This document shows, in pieces, positions 38,199 through 47,953 of a stretch of DNA of 64,000 nucleotides. Within the stretch, counting starts at the first letter, position 1; the number at the start of each line of letters is the position of its first letter. The translations under genes were made by a program, and so were the position numbers. The notes below the pieces were generated by a model, which worked only from the letters and a program-made list of their open reading frames with translations, did not search any database and was not told where the DNA came from. Origin of the DNA: Halomonas citrativorans (lineage in GTDB: Bacteria; Pseudomonadota; Gammaproteobacteria; Pseudomonadales; Halomonadaceae); NCBI RefSeq assembly GCF_900163645.1, contig NZ_FUKM01000014.1:62001-126000 (forward strand), read 5' to 3'.

Positions 38199-38467
38199 GT
38201 GAATTGAGAGTGTATCCTGATATAAAGCGAGCTAACCGTCAAAATGAGTGGCTACTCGCGTGTATCCTAGCCGCTAAATAGCTAGCAGGAAAACGACTTA
38301 CTTCTGCTATTCATTCGCTACAACGTTGTCTAGACTAACAAAAGCTGCTGTAAACATGAGCCAAAGCGTTACAAAACAAAAGTAGCTTACTGCCATTAGT
38401 GTTATAAAACATTAATGTTATAAGCGTCGTACAGGAGAATAAGCGACGCGCTTACAGGAAAACCACT
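38199..38467. other. Intergenic region between the TPP-regulated gene and the unknown gene; direct repeat
   Basis: About 270 bp without a gene. It includes two 14-bp copies of CATTARTGTTATAA (38394-38407 and 38410-38423, one mismatch, 16-bp period) some 45 bp before the next start codon. They may be an operator or part of a promoter. A possible short inverted repeat GCGTCG/CGACGC surrounds 38425-38449. Confidence 0.5.
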
Positions 38468-39160
38468 ATGTCATACACCGAAGCCAAGGAGCATACGCAA
38501 GGGCGGCTCAATGCTCTGTTTGCTGACCCCTACCGTGCGTTTGAAAACAATACCGATGAGCGCCAGCTTCACGTTCGCGTAATGCTTTATATGCTGCTGG
38601 CCCGCCCCATGTCACGAGGAGACATGACGCTACGCGTGATTCATGGCTGGGAGAACGGTAGCTGCGAGCCCGGCGACCTACAGCATGCTGACTACGTTTT
38701 AAATACACTAGATGATGTAAAGCGCGCGGTAAGAGACTTCGACCAGGCCTCGAAGCAAAACGCCCCGCTGCCCTCTGAAGACCCAGCTATTTTGGCGATG
38801 CCTTTAGCAAATGTGATCGCCGATGCCAAAGCCGAGGGGCAAGAGGTCACCGACGATATACCCAAAATGCCCGCACGCTGGCCTGCGCTTGAAGGCGGCT
38901 TAGCGCTTTATACGCTTTTCAAAATGTATCACCGGTTGGTTTATGGCGAGGACGATGTCTACCGCTGCTCCCAATGCCAAACGGCCTTAGGCCCGCGTGA
39001 AATTCATGAATTTCATCTAGAGGAGAGTGAGTTCGCCCTTTTAGTGCCCCTTGTCGGACAACCAAAAGAGGCGCCGTCTCTACTCGTATTGCATGAAAGC
39101 CAACTTAAGCCGATTGAAAAGCTACTGGAAGAAAGTTTGAGCCTGCTGAATGATTTTTAA
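38468..39160 (+). CDS. Hypothetical protein with one Cys-x2-Cys motif, family not recognised
   Basis: 230 residues, AGGA 9 nt before the ATG. N-terminal alpha-helical region (MSYTEAKEHTQGRLNALFAD) is followed by RQLHVRVMLYMLLARPMSRG and a central acidic stretch (PLPSEDPAILAMPLANVIAD). The C-terminal half carries YRCSQCQTALGPREIHEFHL, where CSQC is a lone CxxC; a second pair is not visible, so a zinc ribbon is incomplete. It ends with IEKLLEESLSLLNDF. Soluble and acidic. No neighbour shares its strand; role unknown. Confidence 0.55.
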   Translation: MSYTEAKEHTQGRLNALFADPYRAFENNTDERQLHVRVMLYMLLARPMSRGDMTLRVIHGWENGSCEPGDLQHADYVLNTLDDVKRAVRDFDQASKQNAPLPSEDPAILAMPLANVIADAKAEGQEVTDDIPKMPARWPALEGGLALYTLFKMYHRLVYGEDDVYRCSQCQTALGPREIHEFHLEESEFALLVPLVGQPKEAPSLLVLHESQLKPIEKLLEESLSLLNDF

Positions 39161-39223
39161 GCCTTGAGTACAACAACGTCACTGGCCCCCCACAAGAGCC
39201 AGTGACTGCTTAGTAAGTAAGCG

Positions 39224-40723
39224 TTAGCTTAATGCAATAGTACTATTGATACCGCTTGAAACGTTTTCAGGCTCAAACCAGCGTGCTGTTACCGTTTTGG
39301 TTTGCGTCCAGAAGGCGATCGCCTGTTTTCCATTTGGCCCTAAATCGCCGAGCTTTGAAGCGCGTGAGCCAGTGAAGCTGAAATAGGCAACCGGCACCGG
39401 GATTGGCACGTTGATACCCACCTGCCCCACGTCTATATCAGTTTCAAAGCGTCGCGCCACCCAGCCAGAATTCGTGAAGATAGACGTGCCGTTGCCGTTA
39501 GGATTAGCATTAATAAACGCAATCGCTTCGTCGAGTGTTTCCACGTTGACAACGCAGAGTACCGGCCCAAATATCTCTTCACGATAAATGGTCATCTCCG
39601 CAGTCACATCGGTAAATAACGTCGGTCCCACAAAATTGCCCTTCGGATAATCGTGTACCTGGCAGTTACGCCCATCAATCAATAGCGTTGCGCCCTCCTT
39701 TTCACCGGTCTCGATAAGACCTAACACCCGCTCCTTGGCGGCAGGCGATACCAGCGGTCCTAAATCGGCATCCTGTTGGGTGCCAGGACCCACTTTCATC
39801 TGGCCTGCAGCATCCACAATATCATCAATCCATTGTCGCGCCTCACCGACCAGCACCACGACCGAATTAGCCATGCAGCGCTGGCCTGCGGCACCAAATG
39901 CTGAGCCCAGCAGATTGTTGATGGCTTGGCTGCGATTTGCGTCGGGCATAACCACACAGTGGTTCTTCGCCCCCATCATCGCCTGCATACGCTTACCCGC
40001 ATCTGCCGCCCGCTTGTAAAGCAATGAGCCGACGTGGGTTGAGCCAATAAACGATAGCGCTTTAATCGTTGGGTGATCGACAATCTGGTTGGCAACCTCA
40101 GGACCGCCGTGCACCACGTTCAACACCCCAGCTGGCACACCGGCTTCATGGGCGAGCTCAACCAAGCGCATGGTCGAGCTGGGATCCTGCTCAGAAGGCT
40201 TCAACACAAAGGTGTTGCCTGCCGCGATGGCCAGCGGAAACATGAAACAGGGCAGCATGATAGGGAAGTTAAAGGCTGTAATACCGGCCCCTACGCCTAG
40301 CGGCTGATGTAGCGTATAAACATCGACGTCGCTTGCCGCGTTCTCGGCCACCTCTCCTAGCTGGAGCGAGGTAATCGAGCAGGCGTGTTCGACCACCTCC
40401 AGACCTCGCCCTACTTCACCTTTGGCATCTGGCAACGTTTTGCCATGCTCTTCGGTGATTAAGGCGGCTAGCTCATCGGTGTTGTCACGAATCAGTGCCT
40501 GCAACGCCAGCATAATACGCATGCGCTTTCCAAGCGGTACCTTGCGCCACTCTCTAAACGCATGATGGGCGCTTGCAATCGCATGCTCTACTTCTTCTGC
40601 CGTGCAAAAAGGCACCCGGGCAACCACCTTTTGGGTCGCCGGATTAACCACATCACGCCACTCCTGGCTTTGAGACAGGACGGCTTGACCATCAATGATC
40701 ATGGGAATTTCGCGAACGGCCAT
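39224..40723 (-). CDS. mmsA: Methylmalonate-semialdehyde dehydrogenase (CoA-acylating)
   Basis: Converts methylmalonate semialdehyde (and malonate semialdehyde) to propionyl-CoA or acetyl-CoA with NAD+ and CoA, in valine, thymine and inositol catabolism. The 499 residues are typical. Catalytic Cys lies in GAAGQRCMANSVVVLVG (near 284). NAD-binding parts are GITAFNFPIMLPCFMFPLA (about 145-165) and SFIGSTHVGSLLYKRAAD (near 220). AGGAG stands 8 nt before the ATG. The usual partner mmsB (3-hydroxyisobutyrate dehydrogenase) is not adjacent, nor is a dedicated regulator. Confidence 0.92.
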   Translation of the reverse strand: MAVREIPMIIDGQAVLSQSQEWRDVVNPATQKVVARVPFCTAEEVEHAIASAHHAFREWRKVPLGKRMRIMLALQALIRDNTDELAALITEEHGKTLPDAKGEVGRGLEVVEHACSITSLQLGEVAENAASDVDVYTLHQPLGVGAGITAFNFPIMLPCFMFPLAIAAGNTFVLKPSEQDPSSTMRLVELAHEAGVPAGVLNVVHGGPEVANQIVDHPTIKALSFIGSTHVGSLLYKRAADAGKRMQAMMGAKNHCVVMPDANRSQAINNLLGSAFGAAGQRCMANSVVVLVGEARQWIDDIVDAAGQMKVGPGTQQDADLGPLVSPAAKERVLGLIETGEKEGATLLIDGRNCQVHDYPKGNFVGPTLFTDVTAEMTIYREEIFGPVLCVVNVETLDEAIAFINANPNGNGTSIFTNSGWVARRFETDIDVGQVGINVPIPVPVAYFSFTGSRASKLGDLGPNGKQAIAFWTQTKTVTARWFEPENVSSGINSTIALS

Positions 40724-40951
40724 TACGCTTGCTCCTGATTATGATTGTGTTTGTAACAGTGGCAGTCTCTATAGCTGCCCCAGGGCCAAGAACAGGGTAT
40801 ATCAGCAAGTTAACGTAAACATCAACTAACGATTAGAGACAATCCCGATTAGCGATGACAAGACTCCAAAGACAGTGCAAACGCATGTTTAACCCCTTGA
40901 CCTCCCCTCTCAATAAGGGATGATAATACGGCGCACCCAGGAGATGTCTCT

Positions 40952-41338
40952 TTGCCTCAGCAATACATGCCCACCGCTATGACGTCTCTCCGGCTTGGCC
41001 AAGTGGGCCTCTGGAGCCTGGCGCTATTGCTTTGGTGCGCCGCTCCCCACGAGGTGATGCCGCGGGCTGCTGAGCCAGGTCATCACTCAGCCTTGGAAGA
41101 CCACACCAAACCGCTGATCGTGCTGGCTAACCCACTTAATCGCCTTAGCCTGGACCATGACAAGCGACGCCAAAACCCGGTAGTAATTCAAAATGATACC
41201 GGGGTGGCTCTGCCCGCCCATGAAAGATGGCCTGGTATTGCGCCTGCCGTTTATCACTGCGTATTGAATACCCTTGGCTCATCGAACCCAGGCTTACCAG
41301 GCGGCCTTCCTCCCTGCAGAGCACCACCCTACGCTTAA
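40952..41338 (+). CDS. Doubtful ORF, possibly a small exported protein
   Basis: 128-codon frame from TTG (40952) with AGGAG 7 nt upstream. The start MPQQYMPTAMTSLRLGQVGL then WSLALLLWCAAP looks like a signal peptide. The remainder is Pro/His/Leu-rich with no recognisable fold. A weak hairpin AGAGGTG-CATAA-CGCCTCT follows at 41357-41375. It could be a real lineage-specific gene or chance; no other gene is seen between mmsA and the antiporter. Confidence 0.25.
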   Translation: MPQQYMPTAMTSLRLGQVGLWSLALLLWCAAPHEVMPRAAEPGHHSALEDHTKPLIVLANPLNRLSLDHDKRRQNPVVIQNDTGVALPAHERWPGIAPAVYHCVLNTLGSSNPGLPGGLPPCRAPPYA

Positions 41339-41449
41339 CAAATAACGACGGTTAACAGAGGTGCATAACGCCTCTTTGCCACATACATGACACCAGGCAT
41401 TTATTATTAAAAGGTCTGGCCATATCAAGTTATTTCAGGAATCGTGCGT

Positions 41450-43189
41450 ATGTTTCTGGTGGACCAACTTATTTTACTAGCAGCAATTCTGCTACTGGTC
41501 GGCATTATTTCAAGCAAGCTGTCAGCTCGCTTGGGTATGCCGGTACTCGTACTGTTTTTAGGAACCGGTATGCTTGCGGGGGAAGCAGGTATTGGCGGTA
41601 TCGACTTTAATAATCCTGGTTTGGCACACGCGCTGGGCACGTTGGCACTGGCAATGATTTTGTTCGATGGCGGCTTACAAACGCCCCTCGCCTCAATCCG
41701 CCTGGTTTGGAAGCCAGCCTCGCTATTGGCCACGCTCGGCGTTTTGATCACATCAATGGTTACCGGGGTCGCTGCTGCTTATATTCTAAAGCTCCCCCTG
41801 TTGGATGGTTTATTACTAGGCGCCATCGTCGGCTCCACCGACGCCGCTGCGGTTTTTTCATTACTGCGTAATGCTGGCATCCATATTAATCAGCGGCTCA
41901 AGTCTACGCTTGAAATTGAAAGCGCATCCAACGACCCGATGGCGATTTTCTTAACCATTGGATTACTTGAAGTACTGGTTAACGATATGCCCCTTGGAGT
42001 GGGCTTGTTAAAACTCTTTATCCTGCAAATCGGGGTAGGTGGCGCCGTCGGCTTGCTGGTCGGCTGGGCAGCCGTTCAACTTATTAACCGTATTCATCTG
42101 GTCACATCGGGGCTTTATCCCGTTCTGGTTGCGGCATGCGGGCTCTTCGCCTTTGGCGTTGCTGCGAACCTTGGAGGCAGTGGCTTCCTGGCGATTTTTA
42201 TCGCAGGCGTCATGATCGGCAATCGCCCGATTGCCTTTCAGCGCAGCACGTTTTTGTTTCATGACGGATTAGCGTGGATGAGTCAGATCGTCATGTTCGT
42301 GGTGCTTGGGCTGCTGATTAATCCTGTTTCCCTACTGGATGTATGGCTGGAAGGCCTAATGATTGCGGCCATATTAATCCTGGTGGCTCGTCCACTCGCC
42401 GTCACTCCCATTCTTAAACTGTTCGGTTTTACGAACCGCGAAACCGGGCTGGTTGCCTGGGTAGGCCTGCGTGGATCAGTGCCCATTATTTTGGCTATTT
42501 TCCCACTGATTTTCGGCCTGGAAGGCGCTGAACTTATCTTCAACGTGGTGTTCTTCGTGGTATTAATTTCTGCCACTATTCAAGGCACTACGCTGCCTTA
42601 CTTGGCGCGTAAACTGAAACTTACCGAAGCGCCGCCTGTTGTGCCTGCCGCCAGCCTGGAGATTACCTCATTGGAGGATGTTGACGCCGACATTGTGGAA
42701 TATCGGCTAGGTGATTTTACCCGTGCAGCCAACCGTCGTTTATCGCAACTCGCACTGCCTGACGGCACAGTGGTGGCCATGATCACCCGTGGCAAAGACG
42801 TTATCCCACCGCGTGGGTCCACCCAATTACAGCCAGGCGATCACTTGTTTGTCGTGCTGCGTCCACAGGTTCTGCCGTTTGTTGACTGTATTTTTGCGGA
42901 GGGAGCCACGGTCGACCACTACCAACTCCCCAATCAAATATTGCATCTGAAAGGCAACACCAACGTCGACGAAGTATTTAACTCCTATGGCATTACGCTA
43001 GACCGTGATATGCACTGCACATTAGACGCGCTTCTGCGTGAGCGATTGACGGACGAACCACGCATAGGTGACTCAATAGCGTTGGAAAACGTGACCCTCT
43101 CCGTTCAAGGCGTACTTGATGGGCGCATTACCACGGTAGGTTTGACCATCAGTCAGCCAGAACTCACTGTAGAGCAACACCCCGCCTGA
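41450..43189 (+). CDS. nhaP2: Potassium/proton antiporter (CvrA/NhaP2 family)
   Basis: Inner-membrane K+/H+ (or Na+/H+) antiporter. Starting at the ATG at 41450, 579 residues: about 12-13 membrane helices with LVGIISSKLSARLGMPVLVL, then MILFDGGLQTPL and the ion-binding segment GSTDAAAVFSLLRNAG (about 120-150). The C-terminal cytoplasmic RCK_C-like part is about 410-490 (ALPDGTVVAMITRGKDVIPP and RGSTQLQPGDHLFVVL). The GTG two codons earlier is too close to its Shine-Dalgarno. Monocistronic, ended by a hairpin. Fits osmotic and K+ homeostasis in a halophile. Confidence 0.88.
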   Translation: MFLVDQLILLAAILLLVGIISSKLSARLGMPVLVLFLGTGMLAGEAGIGGIDFNNPGLAHALGTLALAMILFDGGLQTPLASIRLVWKPASLLATLGVLITSMVTGVAAAYILKLPLLDGLLLGAIVGSTDAAAVFSLLRNAGIHINQRLKSTLEIESASNDPMAIFLTIGLLEVLVNDMPLGVGLLKLFILQIGVGGAVGLLVGWAAVQLINRIHLVTSGLYPVLVAACGLFAFGVAANLGGSGFLAIFIAGVMIGNRPIAFQRSTFLFHDGLAWMSQIVMFVVLGLLINPVSLLDVWLEGLMIAAILILVARPLAVTPILKLFGFTNRETGLVAWVGLRGSVPIILAIFPLIFGLEGAELIFNVVFFVVLISATIQGTTLPYLARKLKLTEAPPVVPAASLEITSLEDVDADIVEYRLGDFTRAANRRLSQLALPDGTVVAMITRGKDVIPPRGSTQLQPGDHLFVVLRPQVLPFVDCIFAEGATVDHYQLPNQILHLKGNTNVDEVFNSYGITLDRDMHCTLDALLRERLTDEPRIGDSIALENVTLSVQGVLDGRITTVGLTISQPELTVEQHPA

Positions 43190-43200
43190 TACCCATACGT

Positions 43201-43231
43201 AAAGGCCACCCGCTATTAACGGGTGGCCTTT
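43201..43231. terminator. Terminator after the antiporter gene
   Basis: Stem AAAGGCCACCCG / CGGGTGGCCTTT with a 7-nt loop and T-run, 11 bp after the stop. It may also serve the convergent DUF3581 gene. Confidence 0.85.
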
Positions 43232-43314
43232 TGAAATACTTCAACGTGCTGCAAAAATGTCCTCCAAGAATCGTATTTCAACCAGTTCTGCTGGACCAGC
43301 ACTGCAGAAACAAC

Positions 43315-44022
43315 TCAGGCAGCTTCGTAGGCAGCTTTAAGCCGGTAAAACTCATCAACAATGGCGGCCATTTCAGCGGCGTCATAATGACAAAGGCCAC
43401 TGACCACCAGCTTTTTAGAGCCGACACCGATTGCAACGCCCTTCGATTCAATGGAAAACTCAAGCAATGCGTCTGCTCGCTTCCCCTGCACATCAAGCGA
43501 TGAGCGCGTTAAGGCAAGGCCTGGCGTAAACCCATCCAAACGCTCTAATGAAAACCCCATGCTATCGTAGATAACCAAAGGGCGTTTAGGGTTAAACATT
43601 ACCCCATGCTTTTCCATTAGCGGTTTTAAATAATGCGGGAAATTTTTGCCTGAGAACGCCACATAGCAACGAGCAAATGCTTCAATAGCAGCGCTATCGT
43701 GGGTCGTCTCACCATCACGAACCACCTGTAAATAACATTTTCCACTCTCATCACTTACGTGAAGCTCACCATTTTCTGCTTCACTAAAGAGCAGTGGCGT
43801 ATCAGCACTTACCATATTGGTGAAGCGAAATTCCATTTGCCGCGACAGCCCGAACTTTACCAGTATTAGCGTAAATAACAGGTCACCAGGCACGCAGAAA
43901 CGTCGCGCACCCGGATTATGGATCGGGTTGTAATCACCTGCCACGCCTTTAGCGAAACGGCTGGCCTGCTCGGCGGAGACCACTACATACTCTCCGTGTT
44001 GCGCGTAAAAATCCTTGAACAT
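43315..44022 (-). CDS. DUF3581 family protein (hotdog-like)
   Basis: 235 residues, matching the DUF3581 family of gammaproteobacteria. Residues 27-50 (GVAGDYNPIHNPGARRFCVP, GDLLFTLIL) resemble the substrate-binding stretch of MaoC-like hotdog proteins (D-x-N-P-I-H). That suggests an acyl-thioester-related role, but no activity is known. Convergent with the antiporter and divergent from the large AsmA-like gene. Confidence 0.8.
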   Translation of the reverse strand: MFKDFYAQHGEYVVVSAEQASRFAKGVAGDYNPIHNPGARRFCVPGDLLFTLILVKFGLSRQMEFRFTNMVSADTPLLFSEAENGELHVSDESGKCYLQVVRDGETTHDSAAIEAFARCYVAFSGKNFPHYLKPLMEKHGVMFNPKRPLVIYDSMGFSLERLDGFTPGLALTRSSLDVQGKRADALLEFSIESKGVAIGVGSKKLVVSGLCHYDAAEMAAIVDEFYRLKAAYEAA

Positions 44023-44130
44023 GGCGTTTGCTGCCTGCCTAGCGTTGAAATCGAAAACCCATAACTATCCAGCGTCGCGCATAATGCCATAAAACACGCG
44101 CCAACAGGAGTCACCTGCCAGGAAGCGAGT

Positions 44131-47085
44131 ATGTCAAACACGAACATTACTAAAAAGCGCTTATCCCGCGTTGTATTGGCTACCTTGATCAGTAGCCTAT
44201 TTATCATAACGGTTTGGCTGGTAGGCAGCTACTGGTTGCTGAATAGTCAGTGGTTACCGGAAAGAATTTCTCAGTTTGAAGGTATTGAGGTTCGCTGGAG
44301 CCAAGGAACTAGCCGCCACCCTGGTCGCTGGAAAGTAGACAACCTTTATCTTGCCCGCGAAGACGATGCGCTACCGATGGCAATTGAGGCCGAGCATGCC
44401 ACGCTCACACTCTCGTTATGGTCGCTACTGCGCGGCGAGTTACATATCAAGGCATTAGAGGCCGAAGGAATTCGCCGCTTAACGGTGGGTGATATCGCCC
44501 TTGAAGCGCAGGGCACGCTTGAGGTGGCTGATACAACCCTTAGCCGTGAAAACCTGGCCATACCCCATGTGAACCTGGCAATCACAGAAGGCCGCTTGAT
44601 ACGCCCAAGTGACCAAGCCACACTGGTTAACGCCATAGCCCTTGAAGCCACCGCAACGCTTGATGAGATCACGCCCACGGACCCGGCCACGGGTGCACTT
44701 AACCCTGAACTGCTAGCGGCACTTTCCGCAACACTTGATATTAAGGCGCAGGCAGATGCCTGGAATGTATTCATGCCCTATCTGGAGACCATTCCCTGGC
44801 TTTTCCTGGACGGCCGCGGCGCACTGGAGGGCCATGTTGAACTTGCCTCTGGCACACTTAAACCAGGCAGCCTGCTTACTTTGAAGGCACCTGAATTACG
44901 TTTAACGCTGGATGAGCGAACGCTTTTAGAGCGCGATCAACCAACGATCTGGAGAGAGGCAGATGCACCACCCCCACGCCACACAGCGACCGGTAGAGGA
45001 AGCGTCCAGCTACGCGTAGCCGATCACCAGATTGATTTTGAGACTCGCCTGCAGGATGTCACGCTGGCAGATACACAGCCCTATGCGGTAAATACCGCCT
45101 TAAGCCTTAAAAGCGATATGGCCAACCAGCGCTTGGACCAACTAACACCACCCACGGATGCTGAACTGGCGCTTGAAGGCACCATTACCCGACTGGACAT
45201 GATGGACCGCTACCTCGCCAATACGCTGGAGGGCCAGGGCATTCGCTTATCCGGCAATGGCCGTTTAGAAGCCAGGGTTAGCGTTCGCGACACTCACGCC
45301 CATAGCGCCCATTTGCGGGTCGAGGCAGACACAATCGCGATCAACGCACTGGATATGACGGCTCAAGGGCAAGGCACACTTAACGCTGAGCTAAAGGACG
45401 CCTCGATGGTTGACGCGACACTTGGTTTCTCCCAGGCAACGCTTTCCCACGCCAACCAAACACTGCTTAACGACGCGACGCTTGACCTGGTAGCACAAAG
45501 TCCTATCGAACCTGTATTAGCCCGCAGTCACGCCACCGCGACACTTCACTGGCGGGACGCCCGCATGGCCAGTATTAGCGCCCTGCAACCCTATATTGCC
45601 ACTTACCTGCCGGCCCCGGCTCCGTTTAGCCTGGTCAGCGGCCAAGCGCAAAGTAATGGAACGCTCCATATTACCCCTGAACAGCTTAGCGGAGCGCTTA
45701 CCTTAACCGGCGATTCGCTCACTACCCGCTGGCAGCGTGATGAGCAGAGCACCCTGCTCACCAGCGATATGCAGCTTTCACTGCAACTACGCGAGGCAGC
45801 TACCGATGGCGCAAGCGTTGATATCAGTGGTAGCCGTTTACGCTGGCAGGTCGCTGATGACACGCAGCCCGAAGAGCGTCTGGAAAGTATTTTAGTGATT
45901 CGCGAAGGCCTCTTCCAACGGCGTGGAGAGACTCCCAGTGGGCAGTTTCAGCTAGAGGGCAGCGTGCAGCGCTTGAGTTTTCTGAACGCCTTTTTACCCA
46001 CAGATCACGGTGTTTCGTTGTCTGGCAACGGGCAGCTGTTCGCCCAAGGCTCTTTTAGCGGTAAGCGCCTGTTGGCACCTACTCGGCTGCGTATAGATGC
46101 CAACCAGCTTGAAGTCGCTTTTTTAGACTACCAGGCCAGCGGGCGCGGCGAGCTAATCGCGCAAATCGACAGCCCCGAACAGGCGCAGCTTTCTCTAGGC
46201 ATTCCGCGCTTTGTGCTACAGCGTAACGATGATGACAGGCCTCATGTAGAGGGGCGTCACTTTGCCTTAACCACCCAGACAGACCAGCTCAGCAAAGTGT
46301 TCATATCGCCAGAAGCAGAATACTTTGTTACCCGAATAGCCCTGCCGATTATCGAAGTGCCGGACTTTACTCGCTATAACCGCTACCTGCCTGAAGATGC
46401 AGGCCTGCGCCTGCTTGGCGGCCAGGCAAGCCTGGGCAGCGAGTGGCTACTGGAGGGATTGAATGCCCAAGGCAACATGACCCTGCGTGCGTTTGGCGCC
46501 GACCTCGCCCTTCTCGATCAGCGGCTACGTGGCGATATCGAACTCTACTTAAAACTTACTGAAGGCGATTTACAGGCACGTCGTTTTACGGCTAATGACT
46601 CATTTCTGCGTTTGGAAAATGTGTTCCGCATAAGCGAGCGCGGGGCGCAGGACGCAGGCTGGTGGGTGCAGCTCTCCATGGATGACGCGCAACTTACCTG
46701 GGATGACCCCATTCGCCTATCCACACAGCTGCATCTGGCCATGCGCGACACCGGCTTGGTCGCAAGACTATTTTTAGCCCGTGCCCGAGAAAGCGACTGG
46801 CTCGGCAGGCTACTCAACGTGCACAATGTTAATGGCACTGCTGAACTGGCCATTAATGGCGAACGCATCCAACTGAGCAACCTAGTGCTTACCGGCGGCC
46901 CACTACTGCTGCTTTCCGATGTTACGCTTGAAGAGCAGAGCGCCAATGGCGCGCTCTATGCCCGCCTTGGCGCACTTGGCATAGGCGTAGAGCTTGTTAA
47001 CAGCGAACCCAGGCTACACGTACTGCAACCCAGGCGCTGGTTTGACCGCTGGCGGCAGGCGGTTCGCTACCCTCGTCCTGATTAG
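44131..47085 (+). CDS. Large AsmA/YdbH-like membrane-anchored periplasmic protein
   Basis: 984 residues, AGGA 7 nt before the ATG. One N-terminal membrane helix (LATLISSLFIITVWLVGSYW, about 18-37) is followed by a long periplasmic region. That region is built of repeated beta-strand modules alternating short strands and Leu/Thr-rich turns (for example LTLSLWSLLRGELHIKALEA). This layout, with the TM anchor and 'repeating beta-groove' character, fits AsmA/TamB/YdbH proteins that move phospholipid between membranes. Specific identity is uncertain. Its 3' end overlaps the convergent TRIC gene by 4 bp. Confidence 0.6.
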   Translation: MSNTNITKKRLSRVVLATLISSLFIITVWLVGSYWLLNSQWLPERISQFEGIEVRWSQGTSRHPGRWKVDNLYLAREDDALPMAIEAEHATLTLSLWSLLRGELHIKALEAEGIRRLTVGDIALEAQGTLEVADTTLSRENLAIPHVNLAITEGRLIRPSDQATLVNAIALEATATLDEITPTDPATGALNPELLAALSATLDIKAQADAWNVFMPYLETIPWLFLDGRGALEGHVELASGTLKPGSLLTLKAPELRLTLDERTLLERDQPTIWREADAPPPRHTATGRGSVQLRVADHQIDFETRLQDVTLADTQPYAVNTALSLKSDMANQRLDQLTPPTDAELALEGTITRLDMMDRYLANTLEGQGIRLSGNGRLEARVSVRDTHAHSAHLRVEADTIAINALDMTAQGQGTLNAELKDASMVDATLGFSQATLSHANQTLLNDATLDLVAQSPIEPVLARSHATATLHWRDARMASISALQPYIATYLPAPAPFSLVSGQAQSNGTLHITPEQLSGALTLTGDSLTTRWQRDEQSTLLTSDMQLSLQLREAATDGASVDISGSRLRWQVADDTQPEERLESILVIREGLFQRRGETPSGQFQLEGSVQRLSFLNAFLPTDHGVSLSGNGQLFAQGSFSGKRLLAPTRLRIDANQLEVAFLDYQASGRGELIAQIDSPEQAQLSLGIPRFVLQRNDDDRPHVEGRHFALTTQTDQLSKVFISPEAEYFVTRIALPIIEVPDFTRYNRYLPEDAGLRLLGGQASLGSEWLLEGLNAQGNMTLRAFGADLALLDQRLRGDIELYLKLTEGDLQARRFTANDSFLRLENVFRISERGAQDAGWWVQLSMDDAQLTWDDPIRLSTQLHLAMRDTGLVARLFLARARESDWLGRLLNVHNVNGTAELAINGERIQLSNLVLTGGPLLLLSDVTLEEQSANGALYARLGALGIGVELVNSEPRLHVLQPRRWFDRWRQAVRYPRPD

Positions 47086-47795
47086 CGCTGTTTGCGCTGG
47101 CGCCGAATCATCCTGACCCGCTCTTTGGCTTTAGCCGGCGTCGAAAGCGGCGCTGCTGAATCCGTCTCTTTTGGCGGCAAAGTGACCCAAGCAAACACCG
47201 GCAACGCCAAGTGCCAGCGAATCGCGGCTAACCTCAGGCCCAGCGTAATCGCCAAGGCCATGGCGATACTAACGCTCAGCGGCGTATTCAAGGTTTTCAG
47301 CACGACATATACAGTGCCGCCAACCATGGCAGCGGTAGCATAGATCTCTTCGCGCAGCACCATCGGTACGCGCTGGGCCAGCATGTCGCGGATCATTCCT
47401 CCGGCGACACCGGTCATCATGCCCATCAATACCGCCACTACACCGGAGGTTCCCAGCAACAGCGCTTTATGGGTGCCGATGACCGTAAACAAGGCAAGGC
47501 CAAAGGCATCCGCAATAGGCAAAAATCTTCGCGACAAGCGATGAATATAGTGGAAACCCACCAGCGAAACGCCCACCGTTGCCAGAATAACCCATAAGTA
47601 AGTGGGATCAGCGACCCAAAAGACAGGCCGCAAGCCCAGCACTAAATCACGCAGTGTACCGCCACCAATACCGGTCACAGCGGCCAACACCAGCATGCCA
47701 AACGGGTCCATTTTTGACCGGCATGCGAGAATAACGCCCGATAGCGCAAAAACAATCACACCCATCATGTCCAACCAATACACCACACCCGTCAC
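47082..47795 (-). CDS. Trimeric intracellular cation channel (TRIC/YadS) family protein
   Basis: 237 residues, about seven membrane helices. The family signature is visible: IGVIVFALSGVILACRSKMD-type start (residues 10-30), then AAVTGIGGGTLRDLVLG and, in the second repeat, MTGVAGGMIRDMLAQRVPMV, each carrying G-G-x-x-R-D. Two GG-x-x-RD repeats are the mark of TRIC/UPF0126 (UPF0126 in older names). Prokaryotic members form K+-selective trimeric channels. The basic tail ends MIRRQRKQR. Convergent with the AsmA-like gene. Confidence 0.9.
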   Translation of the reverse strand: MTGVVYWLDMMGVIVFALSGVILACRSKMDPFGMLVLAAVTGIGGGTLRDLVLGLRPVFWVADPTYLWVILATVGVSLVGFHYIHRLSRRFLPIADAFGLALFTVIGTHKALLLGTSGVVAVLMGMMTGVAGGMIRDMLAQRVPMVLREEIYATAAMVGGTVYVVLKTLNTPLSVSIAMALAITLGLRLAAIRWHLALPVFAWVTLPPKETDSAAPLSTPAKAKERVRMIRRQRKQR

Positions 47796-47953
47796 GTGAT
47801 TCCCCTTTGTGCGCTATGTTTCTTAAAGCGGTTTCTTAAAGCAGGCAGAATATCACTAATGCGTTTTTCGTCTATCGCTTACTGATGCGCGAATTAAACA
47901 GACTTAATGCAGTGGCTTAAGGTAGGCTGACGATAACTTTAAAAGGAGGCTCT

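Noticed and set aside
40952..41338. Naming a function for the possible secreted ORF
   Set aside because: No recognisable domain, and composition is compatible with chance; listed only with low confidence.
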